This document shows positions 50,429 to 63,401 of a DNA stretch of 64,000 bases, piece by piece. Both the position numbers and the translations under genes were made by a program. This stretch comes from Amoeboaphelidium protococcarum. Its lineage: Eukaryota; Aphelidiomycota; Aphelidea. The notes under the pieces were generated by a model. That model did no database searches. It saw only the letters and a program-made list of their open reading frames with translations, and was not told where the DNA came from. Numbering within the stretch: position 1 is the first letter of the stretch; each line of letters starts with the position of its first letter. The stretch lies in NCBI GenBank assembly GCA_023515745.1, contig JALECJ010000256.1:1550001-1614000 (forward strand), in the 5' to 3' direction.

Positions 50429-52366
50429 TCAATTCAGCTTCCCAATCATCAAGGAACTGGGACATGCTTAGTCACCACCGCTAAGATGACATCTAAATTG
50501 ATCACTTTACAGGCACATTTCTACCAACTTGAGCAATCTCTCCTTATGCGACTCAAACACGTCTTTAAACTTAAACTGATCATCCAAATTTTCGATAGGG
50601 AGATACTGAGGATCTAATCTAAGCTAATCTCTTCTATTAATGACCCAATCCCAGTTAAACGAATGGCGACTTTATCCATCAAGAGGCAGCGTTGTCAATT
50701 ACAATACCATTACTCCGAAAGCCCACATATCATGATTCTTGCCAACTATATCTTCTGGCCCAATGTCGCGCGCCGACTCGCTTTTAGGTACGCGCGATCC
50801 AGTCACTGTTGCCAAATCAAAGTCAATTAATACCACATCTTCCATTGCTGCAGTCTTCCAGCAGACATTCTGAGGCCTCAAGTCACAATGACAAATTTGT
50901 AAGGCATTCATTATAATATTCAACTACTTTACCACTTATTTCAACACACAAGTCAATTCCGATGCCGAGGAAGGTGGAAGACTGTACAAGTCACCATAAT
51001 AAAGTGGCATAACAATTAACTTTCTTACTGAGCGCCAAGGTAAATTTAGATCCGGCAATTTTATAACATGATATACCTCTATAAATCCCGACGAATTCAG
51101 AGTCCACCAAGTATAAAATTTAAACACCTTTTCATTATCATATATATACATTGGATTATAAAACGAGGGCATTGGCTATAGTTTCTACACGTCTATAGTG
51201 TCATTAAAACAAGCTTTAGCAATACTTTCTGGAGATATCCAGCAAGATATAAACTTATTAGCATTGATTTTATCTTAAACTTCAATCAATTGGCCAAACA
51301 CACTCACAGCCCACTAAAACCAAGCATTCAACAACTCGGCCATGTCTCGCCCGGTACATGGACGAGTATAATAGGCTGACACGCATTCGTTTCCACCAAT
51401 GCTAAGAGCATCCACGCGTACAATACTCAATTATCTATGAGACATTAATGGTACATATACAAACCAGTCTTCTCCAAAGATTTTGTTCACCTACTCAATG
51501 CTCAGCATGGGGAAAACACGTTACATAAAGCACACACCATAATTGGTAGCCTGACAAACGTACTCATTTTCAAATTACTTTGACGTTATAACATCACCAT
51601 CTTCTTGAATCTTTTATCTTTTTGAATTAGGTAGGGGGCTAGACTAAGAGTCAGCAGCAGAGTATCGATTGGAAATTCTTGACAATATTGAGAAATCACG
51701 CTTTACTGATACCATAGGCCCAACCAGCTCAACTTGGTCAATGACACTCCTCAGACTTAACATAAAATCAGGCTTAGCTAATATGCGACCATATACTCTT
51801 AACGTTAACGGACTCAGAGGCTTCTCTAAACTTTTCTAGTCAAAATGCGAATTCTTAAACCATTGCCATTCTTACAGTTGAGCTTCAGACATACAAGACT
51901 TTAATATTGCGTGCACTAAATCTTATGGACCATCCAGCTCATTCTCTCTGGCAATAACTGTCCTGTTATCAGAGTACTTTTAATACTTTTTCTCACTCAC
52001 CTAGGACAAGTACTGATTTTACTACTCTTCAGACAGGTCGCGCCTCTGCTTACTTCCAATCTCTGCAACAGCTTCCATACAATTTAATATCGCGTCAACC
52101 TGCGCCAACTGTTAAGATTATGATTATGACTCTCTATCATGAACATGTCGGAGCATAGATGCAATAAAATCGTCTTCACCTTACTTCCACTCAAAACATT
52201 TTATATGTTCCATAGACATGATAAAGGATTAACTAGCACCACTCGAAGAATTGGACGAGGAATCGTCACGATCAATAGGGATGTATAATATAACTCCTCT
52301 ATGCGGTCTGTCGTATACCACCACCTTAGTATCAACTTACTCTTGATTTGTTGAATCTTTTTACAT
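50429..52366 (-). CDS. kinase-like protein, paralogue 3 of 3, inverted, frameshifted at the C-terminus
   Basis: A 645-codon frame from ATG at 52366 to TGA at 50431-50429. It is homologous over its whole length to the genes at 36490 and 39511 and carries the same landmarks: VMPLYYGDL, CHCDLRPQNV, LIDFDLAT, DMWAFGVMVL. Near 50473 it lacks one A compared with both other copies (GACTAAGCATG against GA-T/C-TAAAGCATG), so the conserved ending MSQFLDDWEAELK is replaced by ~13 unrelated residues and the stop comes a little early. The kinase core is intact, so it may still work. The homology extends only about 20 bp upstream of the ATG (AATAGATAGCAC shared with copy 1), and no downstream flank is shared. 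Confidence 0.72.
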
Positions 52367-52742
52367 GTGCTATCTATTGTTATTATTATGATTTTGTTTT
52401 AGTACAATATAATTACTGTAGTCCCCTTAAGCGTTAAAATGTCGATTTGAGGAAACGCGTTAATAGCATTGTGCTGTGGTTCCATTAAACATTCGATTTC
52501 GCGCACGTTGTAATCTCCGTGTCCTGCTAATTCTCAATAAGTCTTACAACTCTCTTAAGAAATTGATTCTCCTTGGAATAAAACAATATTTGTTGTAAGA
52601 GCTGAGATTTATAGCGTTCAATTGAATGGCCTGAAAAAGTTAAATGCCTGATGTTATAAATCCGTTGTCTGTGAAATGTACAACTTTGATCCATAGATCC
52701 AAATTTTAATAACAGGCTCTAGTTTGGATACAGTGAATTTGA
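52367..52742. other. intergenic with an ACGCGT box
   Basis: About 376 bp upstream of paralogue 3; ACGCGTTA lies at 52455, 89 nt before its ATG. No gene seen. Confidence 0.4.
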
Positions 52743-53600
52743 GTTGGGCCATCAGCGATCTTTAAATTCATCGCATTGAAGCCTTTGAAGATCAAGTTAA
52801 TGCATGAGGTCGCGTAGGTAATGTGGCAGGTCATTGCTGACTGCGGAACGACGCGTTGTATTGTAAGCGATCAAGGCGCGGAATTTTGCTGCAAGGCTAT
52901 AAAAGAGCTATGCTGTGGCTATGGTATTTTGCAAACGTTTTCCTACGGTCTATCCCCTTCAAAGGCATGGCCAGGTTGATTGTGTAAGTTGTATTGCGGC
53001 CGGAGTAAATTACGCCTTCATGGCTCATGATGGTCTGACCGTTAGAGATGACAATGTGTTACTTATGCCCTGCGATTTTGTGGTTCCGGCTGGATTGTTA
53101 TAGAAATCCAAAGTTAAAAAATTCCTCAGGCTGACGGATTCGTGCTAGTGATCAGCTTAAACGATTCTGTCATAATCGCACCATATCCTATTAAAGTATC
53201 TGATCACCTGATAACCATTGAATTTGCTTCGTATGCCGCACCCATTATGTTGAAATGCTGCAATCCTAACAAAATGTTGTGGCGGCTAATTGGAATGTTG
53301 GACCAGATGGTTTCCTCGTGTACAGATACGTCGCAACTGCTGCCGCTATTAATGCTGTGCCTTTCGACGCGCTGTTTGGAGGATATTGTAATGACTTTCG
53401 CATGTACAACCAGGATAGCATTACTGATGAAATTGCAGTACTCGTCCATCTTGGCCACCACCCGGTACGAGTTTCAGATCCCCACTCTGCTGTAATACAA
53501 TGCGTATGCCACTTCCTTGAATATGAAGCTACCCCCAAAGTTTTGGAGTATTTGAAGCATCTAAAGATGTATCCACCAATGATATAATAAATTGATTGGA
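52743..53600 (+). pseudogene. decayed retroelement integrase (rve) fragment
   Basis: The first piece (52743-52979) reads FKFIALKPLKIKL, then VSDQGAEFCCKAIKEL and GILQTFSYGLSPSK, which follows the integrase core pattern with the second catalytic Asp (SDxGxEF), then hits TGA. The expected continuation (HGQVD, then a helical run ending at TGA 53149) is in another frame (52915-53151), and later pieces (53142-53495; 53279-53587, with FDALFGG resembling the integrase TPF-x-LxxG region) are in further frames. Several frameshifts and stops show it is dead. No reverse transcriptase, protease, LTR or primer-binding site is seen, so it is an isolated fragment, most like Ty3-type elements. Confidence 0.6.
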
Positions 53601-53612
53601 TGAGAATTCGAT

Positions 53613-54037
53613 ATGTACATCTCCGTCACCCAGGGCGATTTTTAAGTTCCTGCTGATATTGCCGATAACATCAAGAAGCATGTTATCGAGCTTATTTATA
53701 AGTCTGGAGTAAAGGCTTATGGCGATATTAAATTTGCTGGTTATCGGTGTCCAGCTGAATACAATGAACGCTAAAAGAACGCGTGTGTGAAGCTGGGCCA
53801 GTCTCTGATGAAGGGCAGTTCTCTTACTTCTGGAGGAAGATTGTATGAAATCAAGGTACCCCCTCTGATGCTCTGGTGAAAATAAATGTGGATTGGCTAA
53901 CATCCGCGGTGTCTGAGGTCTTGGAGAAAGCCGATCCTGATGCAAGTCTGCGCAGCTACTGCGGATAAATGGCTTTGATTCGACGTGTCTACTGGAACTC
54001 CTTTAAAGTCCAGGATGGTAAGGTTGCCCTCAACTGA
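53613..54037 (+). pseudogene. unknown ORF split by a one-base frameshift
   Basis: The frame from ATG 53613 codes for 88 residues (MYISVTQGDFQVPADI..., GYRCPAEYNERQKNACV, SGGRLYEIK) and stops at TGA 53879. A second frame, overlapping at 53855, continues for 60 codons in good protein-like sequence (GTPSDALVKINVDWLTSAVS...) to TGA 54037. Moving from the first to the second frame requires re-reading one base at AAGGT, which is either a one-base deletion or a -1 shift. No family recognised; it may belong to the same decayed element or be a separate broken gene. Confidence 0.4.
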
Positions 54038-54776
54038 TTTGGATTATATCGGAACGGTTTGATCTGAGCCAATCCAATCTGTTGATATGGTATAAGCCAA
54101 TATCGCTGTTGCTCATATAACTTTAAAATGTAGTGTAGTTCGCCTCTTTATATATCACGAATACATATGAAAATCTTTGCTGAGAGATATTAAAACGTAC
54201 GTGTGATCCCGCTTTAACTGATTGTAGACATGCAGTGATACAATGTTAGAACAGAGGAATGCTGATCCATTATTATTGCTGGTAGTGTTTATTTGAAATC
54301 TGGACTTAAGAGCGCTATAAAAAGCCTTTTGTATGAACTAAGAACTCTGTTCTGCTGTGAAATATACTCGTACTTATTTTATCGTTATTCTCTATTTACA
54401 TACTGTCTGATCAATTTCAATGAATAGATATAATGGTATTTGAATGCAGCTAGGTGAGAGACTTCATTTACGGTCATGTATGTGTTTATTCAACATATCG
54501 GGTTTCATCTAACAATTTTGAGTACTGAATTTGATAATATTAATGCGTAAGTATATGACAATGTATGTGCAATTACTTACAATGAAATTATCTCGAGTTT
54601 ACCTTTGTCGGTACAGTATCCAATTGCTCATCGTTATCGTTACCATGCCAACCAGCTACAAATGATGAAGATAACTCCGAATGTTTGTTATCGGCAAACA
54701 TAAGATATCATCACTAGTCTAAGTCTGTTTTTAACTTTGATAAACTCTTATAAAATACTATCAGTCAAATCAACTT
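54038..54776. other. intergenic, no recognisable gene
   Basis: About 740 bp before the 7-TM gene. AT-rich, with no coding signal or repeat that I can support. Confidence 0.4.
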
Positions 54777-55865
54777 ATGGCTATCACGGGTAACGTTACA
54801 GGAACTTCTAGTGTAGAATTACTGCCTGGTCAATATGTTGTTGACATACATTATAGTGTCTGTCTGGCAATTGAGCTCTTCTGTCTGGGAATTTTGCTTT
54901 TCAATACCAAACGTTGGAACAATCTGTTGACTAGAATCAAGAAGCCATTGTTTGCCGGCTGGCTGTTCTTTGAGGTGATCATTTCCATAATCATATTCCT
55001 GGGTCTTGTAATCAATGAGCGTCCGTCTAATCCTGCTGTTAATGCTGCTAAAATTGAAATTGTGCACACCATCATGTCCCTGCATATTGTAGCAAAGGTT
55101 ATCGCCTGTGTGCTTGTCTCTGTAAGATCGTTCATTTTGGTGTTGGATAAGAAGCCCCGCATGATGCTGGTCGCTTTCAATGTAACTCTGTCCATTGCCG
55201 TGTTTGGTGTCCTAGTTGGCTTGATCATTGAGCATTTGGACATGCAGAAGTTCGCCCCTGTTAGAACCGTCCCTTAGAAGTAGGCAAAAAGTAAGATTGT
55301 GGCATCCCTGAATCTAGCTCAGCTGGCCCTGTACGCGACTTTCATAATCACCAACAGTATGTTCATTGTGTACTATGTTGGCCGCAAGCTGATTGAACGT
55401 GAAGGATACTGGAGTTATCTGAAGAAGGCACCATCTGCCAAGTTGGGCTTAATCGTTGTCACGGATCTAGTGCTTCAGTTCATTGTTACGTGCGTCGTCT
55501 TTTCAGGAGCAATTCCTATGACTAGAGCTTATTTCCATGGAACGGTGCTGTCCTTTGTGTTATTCTCCTGCTTCTACTACTTTAACACTTTTGAAGACAT
55601 TGGAAATGCAATTGCTGAGAACAACCGCGTGATGACCAACAAGAGTACAGTGTCTCTGTAGAAGAAGGCTAATGGATCTCGTGATGAGCTGGGACAGAAT
55701 GGAGTCAAGTCTTTCAAGACTGACTATGTCAAGGGCGTCAACAAAAGCGCTGACTTGCTGCATCAAAAGTCCTCTGTGCTGGATTCTGAGGATATTATAT
55801 CTGAGGAGTAGCAGAAGAGGTCTGTGCGAGATTCCCAAATCCGTGATGAACCTGAAGTAAAATGA
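54777..55865 (+). CDS. seven-transmembrane protein, unknown family
   Basis: A 362-aa protein from one exon. A short N-terminus with an N-glycosylation site (NVT) is followed by seven hydrophobic segments (SVCLAIELFCLGILLF; FAGWLFFEVIISIIIFLGLV; HIVAKVIACVLVSVRSFI; VAFNVTLSIAVFGVLVGLII; LAQLALYATFIITNSMFIV; LGLIVVTDLVLQFIVTCVVF; VLSFVLFSCFYYF) and a ~70-residue charged cytoplasmic tail rich in Ser, Lys and Gln. The layout is that of a G-protein-coupled-receptor-like protein (N out, C in). I see no DRY or NPxxY motif, so the receptor label is only structural. Two TAG codons lie in the loop and tail as Gln. No intron. Confidence 0.75.
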
Positions 55866-56328
55866 GAAATACTACGATGTTGTTTGTAAGTGGATGAGTA
55901 ATGATGAAGATGATATAGAGTAATTTTGATAATGAGTGGTCATTCTATTATTGATGCATCTCTTTGCATTGAAACACGTGGATTCAGCATCCCAATGTAA
56001 TTCGCTATTACTTTGGGTATGATACTCTACTAGCGTTTGTAGAGAAAAGTACTGTTGGATACAACTGCCATAAGACCACATGCCCATCATGACTTCTGAC
56101 GTGTCTGAAACGGTAAAGAGTGCGCGACATCAGCTGACAATGAAAGCGACGCGAACTGCGCAGCTTTTCTTCTCTCTTCTTCCTTCTTTCTTCATTCTTA
56201 GTTTATGCGTGTAAAACTGTACTGGAATATCGATAGTCATCAGCAATTCATTTAATATCTTCCATTGCTCGTAATAATCATTACTGATCAATTTGAAAGT
56301 ATTTAGTGTTATTTAATAGAATAATACA
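55866..56328. other. intergenic, no recognisable gene
   Basis: About 463 bp between two plus-strand genes, with a TC-rich tract near 56165-56200. Nothing else. Confidence 0.4.
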
Positions 56329-58104
56329 ATGAAGACTTGCTGGATTTGTTTTGTGACTGAAGAGGAGACGCCTGCTACAGTGAGATGGGTCAGTCCGTGT
56401 AAGTGTAAAGGAGACACCCAGTGGGCTCATGAAAGGTGTCTGTTGATGTGGATTACACGTCTGCAAGTTTAGAAATAAGATGAAGGCGAAGAAGTTCCAA
56501 CATTGATTGTGCATTAGAATAGAACATCTCTTTCCTAAGATGGTTTAGAAGGCGATATTGTGAGTGATTCTATTCAAGGTGATGTACGCGACATTCCTTC
56601 CATCTGGTAAGAGTAGAATTAGTAACAAGGCAATTGGACTGCGCAGGATGGATAGGCAGCAATGTAATAGCGTAGATAATCTTTAATTGAAAGACTTACG
56701 TCGTTCATACTTGAGGTGGAAGTCGAAGGATTTGAAGATGACATTGCTGTTGATGAGAATGGCGTGCCTTTGAACGATTTTGACAATAATAGTAATGATG
56801 ATAATAATAATAATGCAAGGCCTAATGCGCAATCACGTCAGCAGTAGAATAAAAATATCATCAAGTGTCCACAATGTCATACACCGTATGTTGTAGTTCT
56901 TCAGAGGTAGAATGCTGTGTCGGAGTTAATGATGCGCTGTTATCTATCTACTCAATAGACTGTGGACTGGTGTGTGCCATATCTGGCTGTAGGATGTGGA
57001 TTCTATGTCATCTTACTGGCTAGTGCACAATATGGATCGCATGTTGTCACCAGTCTGTGTGGACGCGAAGATGTTCTCTCCAAGGCGATACATCAAAAGT
57101 CTTCATGGCCATGGCGATTGTGGGTCTCACTATCCTCTATTCCAACTATGTTGCTCATGTTCAAGAGTGAAAGGTTGGAGCGGTCCATGTCTAATCTGGG
57201 TCTTGCAACACTTACTTACGGCTTTCTTTCGCTAATGCTCAAAGATTATGTGATTAAGACTTTTCAAAATGCTGGATATACTGTGCAAGAGACTTCGAAT
57301 TATAATCTTTTATGGCCACTGTCCACTACTCTTACCATCATGAAGGGTCGGGATAATTTGGTACTTCCCTCAGGTACTGCTGAAACTCCACTGATAACTT
57401 CTTCTATTAGATGGCGTGGTGCATTACTGTTGAGTTTATTGAGCCTGAAAAGAGTCTATTCGTTAGTGTACAAAAAGTATATGGTTCCTTTGATTCTTGG
57501 TATTCCAATACGTAAAAGTAGCAGTATTAGAAATAGTAACGATGAATAGGGTGATAGAAGTAGAAGGAGTAGAGGTGAAGAAGTTCCTATATTTGATTCT
57601 CATCATGAAGATTATGAATTGGTTAATGAGTTAAGCGGAGGAAATGGTGGTGGTGACTTTGACGATGTCGGAGAGTACGATGGTGACGCGGACTTTACAG
57701 CGACTATCAATCTTCATACTGGAGATGGCGGCGACGATTTGAATGGTGATGCACGGCGGGGTACTAGTATTGTGAGAAGCTTTACTCTGTTCTCATTGGT
57801 GAAGTATGTTGCTTAATCATGGTCACTTCCCTTCATTGCTTCCTCTTGTGGAGTTATTGCCAAAATGCTTGTTCGGGGTGTATTTAAAGTTACTCAGAAG
57901 ACCAAGATATCAGTGGGGAAGGACATTAATAACTCTTAACTCAGTAACTTTGAGTAGCGTCTGGATAGAGTTGATACTTTTGTCTGGAGCATCATTGGTG
58001 GATGTGCATTCACGTTAGTCAAAGATGTCATTGGGTTGTTATACAAGAGACAAAAGAGAAGGCAGAGATTGAATATGCATCTTTTAAATTACATGACTAA
58101 ATGA
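56329..58104 (+). CDS. MARCHF5: membrane RING-CH E3 ubiquitin ligase, MARCH5-like
   Basis: A 591-aa protein from one exon. MARCH5/MITOL is a mitochondrial outer-membrane E3 ligase that controls fission factors. The RING-CH begins at residue 4: CWICFVTEEETPATVRWVSP then CKCKGDTQWAHERCLLMWI. The last Cys pair comes only at about residue 180 (KCPQCHTPYVVV). In human MARCH5 the two parts are about 15-20 residues apart; here ~140 residues of acidic, Gln/Asn-rich sequence are inserted within the RING. After it, VDWCVPYLAVGCGFYVILLAS and LSSIPTMLLMFKSERLERSM match the membrane part of MARCH5, followed by a second acidic insertion and FVWSIIGGCAFTLVKDVIGL. The C-terminus is basic. The double insertion explains the length (human 278 aa). 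Confidence 0.85.
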
Positions 58105-58203
58105 AAATATTATTTTATTGCATCAATTAGAATGAAATTATTTAAGAAAGAATTTATTTGGAATTACAATAATCCTATTTCTATAGTTTAACACTGGACA
58201 CAT

Positions 58204-59853
<1,650 letters not shown>

Positions 59854-60039
59854 ATCTCTCGCAAATCTCACTCTTAAAAACTTGGTAGAAAGTGAGATTC
59901 GATAAAGAAGGGCGCAAAGTATATATTAGAATGATGATCTTATTTACATGCTATGTCATTATCTATGAACAAATCTATAACGATTACAAAATTAGTGAGG
60001 GAACACGTATCAACAACAACATATTTCAAAGGCCAAAGA

Positions 60040-60897
60040 TCATCGTCGTAACTTAATGACAGTTTAAGCCAGGTAGTCAGCTAAATTTCCACTCTCATGA
60101 GGAATGATGTAAGAATCTTTTCGTTACAATACTCTGGGAGACACGCTTTGTAACTGCTGGCATGATGAGAACAAATTAGCGATTGACCATATCTATGGAT
60201 GAAGTGACTATGATTGATATGCAACTACATACCGAACAGTCTCATTACCAAGCATAACTAAATCATCATTTCCATCACTAGCGTGCTAAAACGCGATTGA
60301 AAGTTGTTGATCAGACGCGTCGTCGTCACCATTGCCAACGAGATCGTTCCCGACCAAAGTTGAAACGAGACCAAAGACAAGTGCCCAGTGAGCTTAATGG
60401 CCACCCAGACTGATGGATGGTTCATGATTTCTTTCTTTATCGTATGGAACCAGGATTGCCATTGTGTCATCCATAAACCATTTTACAATGTCTTCTGCAT
60501 TAGACCATTTACACAGCTAAACACGTTCATTCACTAGTTGATTTTGTTGAAAATTACCAGAGATGAAATGTTACGCAATCTGCAACATTGCCGTGCTGCT
60601 GAATAACTCACCACGCTTCGTATAACCGGCAGTTATTGCATACTAAAGAACATCATCAGAGCCAACCTCATAATTATAACATGATTAAAGTGCCATACAT
60701 AGAGCCATTATACCACACTTTGGCTCATTGTGTTACAACAGAGGCAATACACAGTTGGGTGTGAATGTACGTACGAGACATTGAGTCCATTGCCGGTCAG
60801 TGTCCATCCATAGAACATTCAATTTTTATTCAATTGTCCCTTGAAACTTTTCCCTTCTCAGCGCGTCTTGGTCGAGATTACGAGTATTTACTGGCAT
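60040..60897 (-). CDS. ACTMAP-like actin-maturation cysteine protease
   Basis: A 285-aa protein from one exon. ACTMAP (C19orf54) removes the N-terminal residues of actin during its maturation. The papain-like fold is visible through PNCVLPLLQHNEPKCGIMAL with the nucleophile Cys in CGIMALCMAL, a helix FFxAxxLLQIA-like region, the catalytic His in GHQAHWALVFGLV, then YVVAYQSQSLHPQIWSIANL and the conserved end SYIIPHESGNLADYLA. An apparent GTATGTAG near the end is not used: the frame runs on through it and only that frame gives the conserved end. The assignment rests on recalled family motifs and is good but not certain. Confidence 0.75.
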
Positions 60898-61271
60898 AAT
60901 TAAAATATTGTCTCCTGTTGAATGTGCAGATTATTCAGTGGAAATTATGTTCTTGTTTGAGCCAAGTTTGATCTACTCGTTGTTCCAGCTTCAGTCTTCT
61001 CCTTTCTTGCCTCTCTCCTTCTTTCTCCCACTCTCCCTCGCTTTATAGTTGTCGTCGTCGTCGTCACTCTTCTTTCCTATTCCTATAAGAGGGAGACGTT
61101 CGGCTTTCCTTTCATCATTTCCTCCTTTCGTTCCATTTAAACTGGTGCTTTGGTCTAAAGCTACTGAACTAGTATATTGTAGTTCAATTCAAAAGTGTTA
61201 TTATTTACATTGACTTTCTTATTAAACGTCTTTCTATCTATCCATCAATAGGTGTAAAGTGAAGAAAAACA
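60898..61271. other. divergent intergenic region
   Basis: About 374 bp between the protease (minus) and the DUF155 gene (plus), TC-rich with a short GTC repeat near 61052. No gene. Confidence 0.4.
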
Positions 61272-63182
61272 ATGTCTGGAAATAATGGTGGTTAGAGACG
61301 AGATGATGAGAGTAGGCCTCTGCTTCCAACCTCTACCATGAGCAGTGGCCAGAGTACGGTGAGAGCGTCCAATACTTAACTTGGTCCACAATAGCAGGAT
61401 AATAATAATGGATCATCTAGTGATGGTGGCAGGTCCTCGAATAATCCAAGTCCGATTCCTGGTGCCATTCCATTATAGACCACTAGGCCTATTCAGTCAA
61501 TTTTGAAGAAGGCCCCCGTTACTATTCCCTCTGTGAAGCCACCTGGAAAGAAGATGCCCAATAGGACGACAAAGACTAATAAGAAGTTGGTTCTCTTTCC
61601 GTCAGCTAATACTGCAGTTTAAACTTCTCAAGGTTCTTTGAATTAGGCTCAGATTGAGCAGGCTCTTGAGGAGGAGGTGCGCCAGAGTAAGGATAGCCTG
61701 GATGGTCCCCTCCTAGGATAGCCTCGTAGTGGTATCACGGGAGACAACGACGATGATGCGTTGAGTGAATATGCCTCCGAGTATGCAGACGATGACTTGT
61801 TTTCTAGTAGTACGGTGGCTCTGGACTTGCACCGTCTGGATCCAGGTGCTTCTTCCTACACTGCGTACAATACTAGGATGAATATGAGTGGCCACTCTGC
61901 TATAAAGCCAAAGTCTACTCTACCGCGAGTCACTGCGTATTGTACCAGTAGCTCATACAAGATGGATAAGATTCTGATGTGGTTGAGAAGTTCCGAGATG
62001 CGTGATGGTTGTGGCGTTGAAAGTGTGCGCCGAGTAGATGAATGTATCTGGCTACCGTATACTCCGCCAGTGTCTATTTTTGAGACTTTGAGTGGTGGCG
62101 GCGGTGGTGGTATTAATGGAAGTGCTGGTGGTGGTGTTAGCAGAAGATTTCGCCAAGGATAGTCTGCTTAGAGCTATCATAATCATCAATAGTAGAAGAG
62201 GGTGAGGTAGCGTGATAAGATTAACAATTTGACATTTGGTAATTAGTATGAATCCGCAGATTCAAGGTCATAAGGTTATGGAGATTACTACCAGCAGCAG
62301 CAGTAGTAGTAGCAGAATCATTCTTATTCATCATAGCAGTAATAGTAATAGTAGTAGCAGCAAGAGTAGAATGGACGGCCAGGACAGGCTGAAGTGTTTA
62401 TTTTCGAGTATGGTGTTGTAGTATTGTGGAATCTTACTCTTCCTCAAGAGCAGCACTTTCTATCTCTTTTACATCCATTTGAGGAGGAGAAGCTGAGGCC
62501 TGAAGATGTAGAGGTGGAAGAGTTTCGCTTTGTGTACAGAGATGTTGGTACAGCAAAGATTTATAATGATGTGATCACGTTGAGAACTCCCCAAGATGTT
62601 AATTTGGAAACTATTGATGAAGAAGGAGTGGCATTGAGTAGTGGCAATAGTCTACCATCTGTGGCTAAATACAACCATCAATCGTAGGACTCTTGGATGA
62701 AGTTGACACTGAGCCATGCCATTGCGCAGAGTGTAAAGTTGACTCTTTATGAAGGCAGGATTGAAGATACGATTGAGAGTACCAAGGATATTCCGGCCAT
62801 CATGAGCGTCACTGGAAGAGTGCCAATGTCCAGGAGTAATATTACTAAAAAGATTGGACACTTGTTTGTGATGCGCATCAATGTAAACTTGGTGAGTCCC
62901 ATCTTGGATACACCGGAGCTCTTCTGGTCCTTGCCTAATCTCGAGCCTCTGTACGCTGCTGCCAGAACGTACTTGGAGATATCGCAGCGTGTTGATCTAC
63001 TTAATTAGAGAGTAGGAGTGCTGTCTGATTTGCTGGAGATGTTGAAAGATCATCTAAATTCTATGCATGGTGAATATCTGGAATGGATTATTATCTGGCT
63101 CATTGCGATTGAGATTCTTATTGGTATCATTACCATCCTCTTTGATTTCTTCAGTCTGTATGGAGGAGGAAAGCATGATTGA
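61272..63182 (+). CDS. RMD1: RMD1/Sif2-type DUF155 membrane protein
   Basis: A 636-aa protein from one exon. RMD1-family (DUF155) proteins are membrane proteins of mitochondria or vacuole in fungi; RMND1 is needed for mitochondrial translation. The N-terminal ~370 residues are disordered, with Gly, Asn, Ser and Gln runs. The DUF155 domain starts near residue 375: EVFIFEYGVVVLWNLT, EDVEVEEFRFVYRD, KLTLSHAIAQSVKLTLYE, TGRVPMSRSNITKKIG, LDTPELFWSLPNLEPLY, AARTYLEISQRVDLLNQRV. The C-terminal membrane anchor is LEWIIIWLIAIEILIGIITI. Gln runs near 62290-62375 are written as a mix of CAG, TAG and TAA, so slippage in them cannot easily expand a pure repeat. TGA ends the gene. Confidence 0.87.
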
Positions 63183-63401
63183 TAGAATGAATGAATGACT
63201 ATACATTAGTTCAAGTATCATTTATACTTAATACACTTTACTATTATTTCGTATTAAGTTGTGTCTACTAAAGATTTTACTTGTAGAAGGTTGTTTATTA
63301 GATAATCCAATTTTCATCATTCTATTAATCTTTCACCTTTTGAGTTCAAAATTACCAAAAACGTTCCGTCATTGCAAATCTTTATTATATCGTACTAAGA
63401 A

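Noticed and set aside
60185..60235. Possible intron GTATGTAG...CCATAG in the ACTMAP-like gene
   Set aside because: The unspliced frame continues into the conserved C-terminal motif; the spliced frame does not. The acceptor also is not TGTAG.
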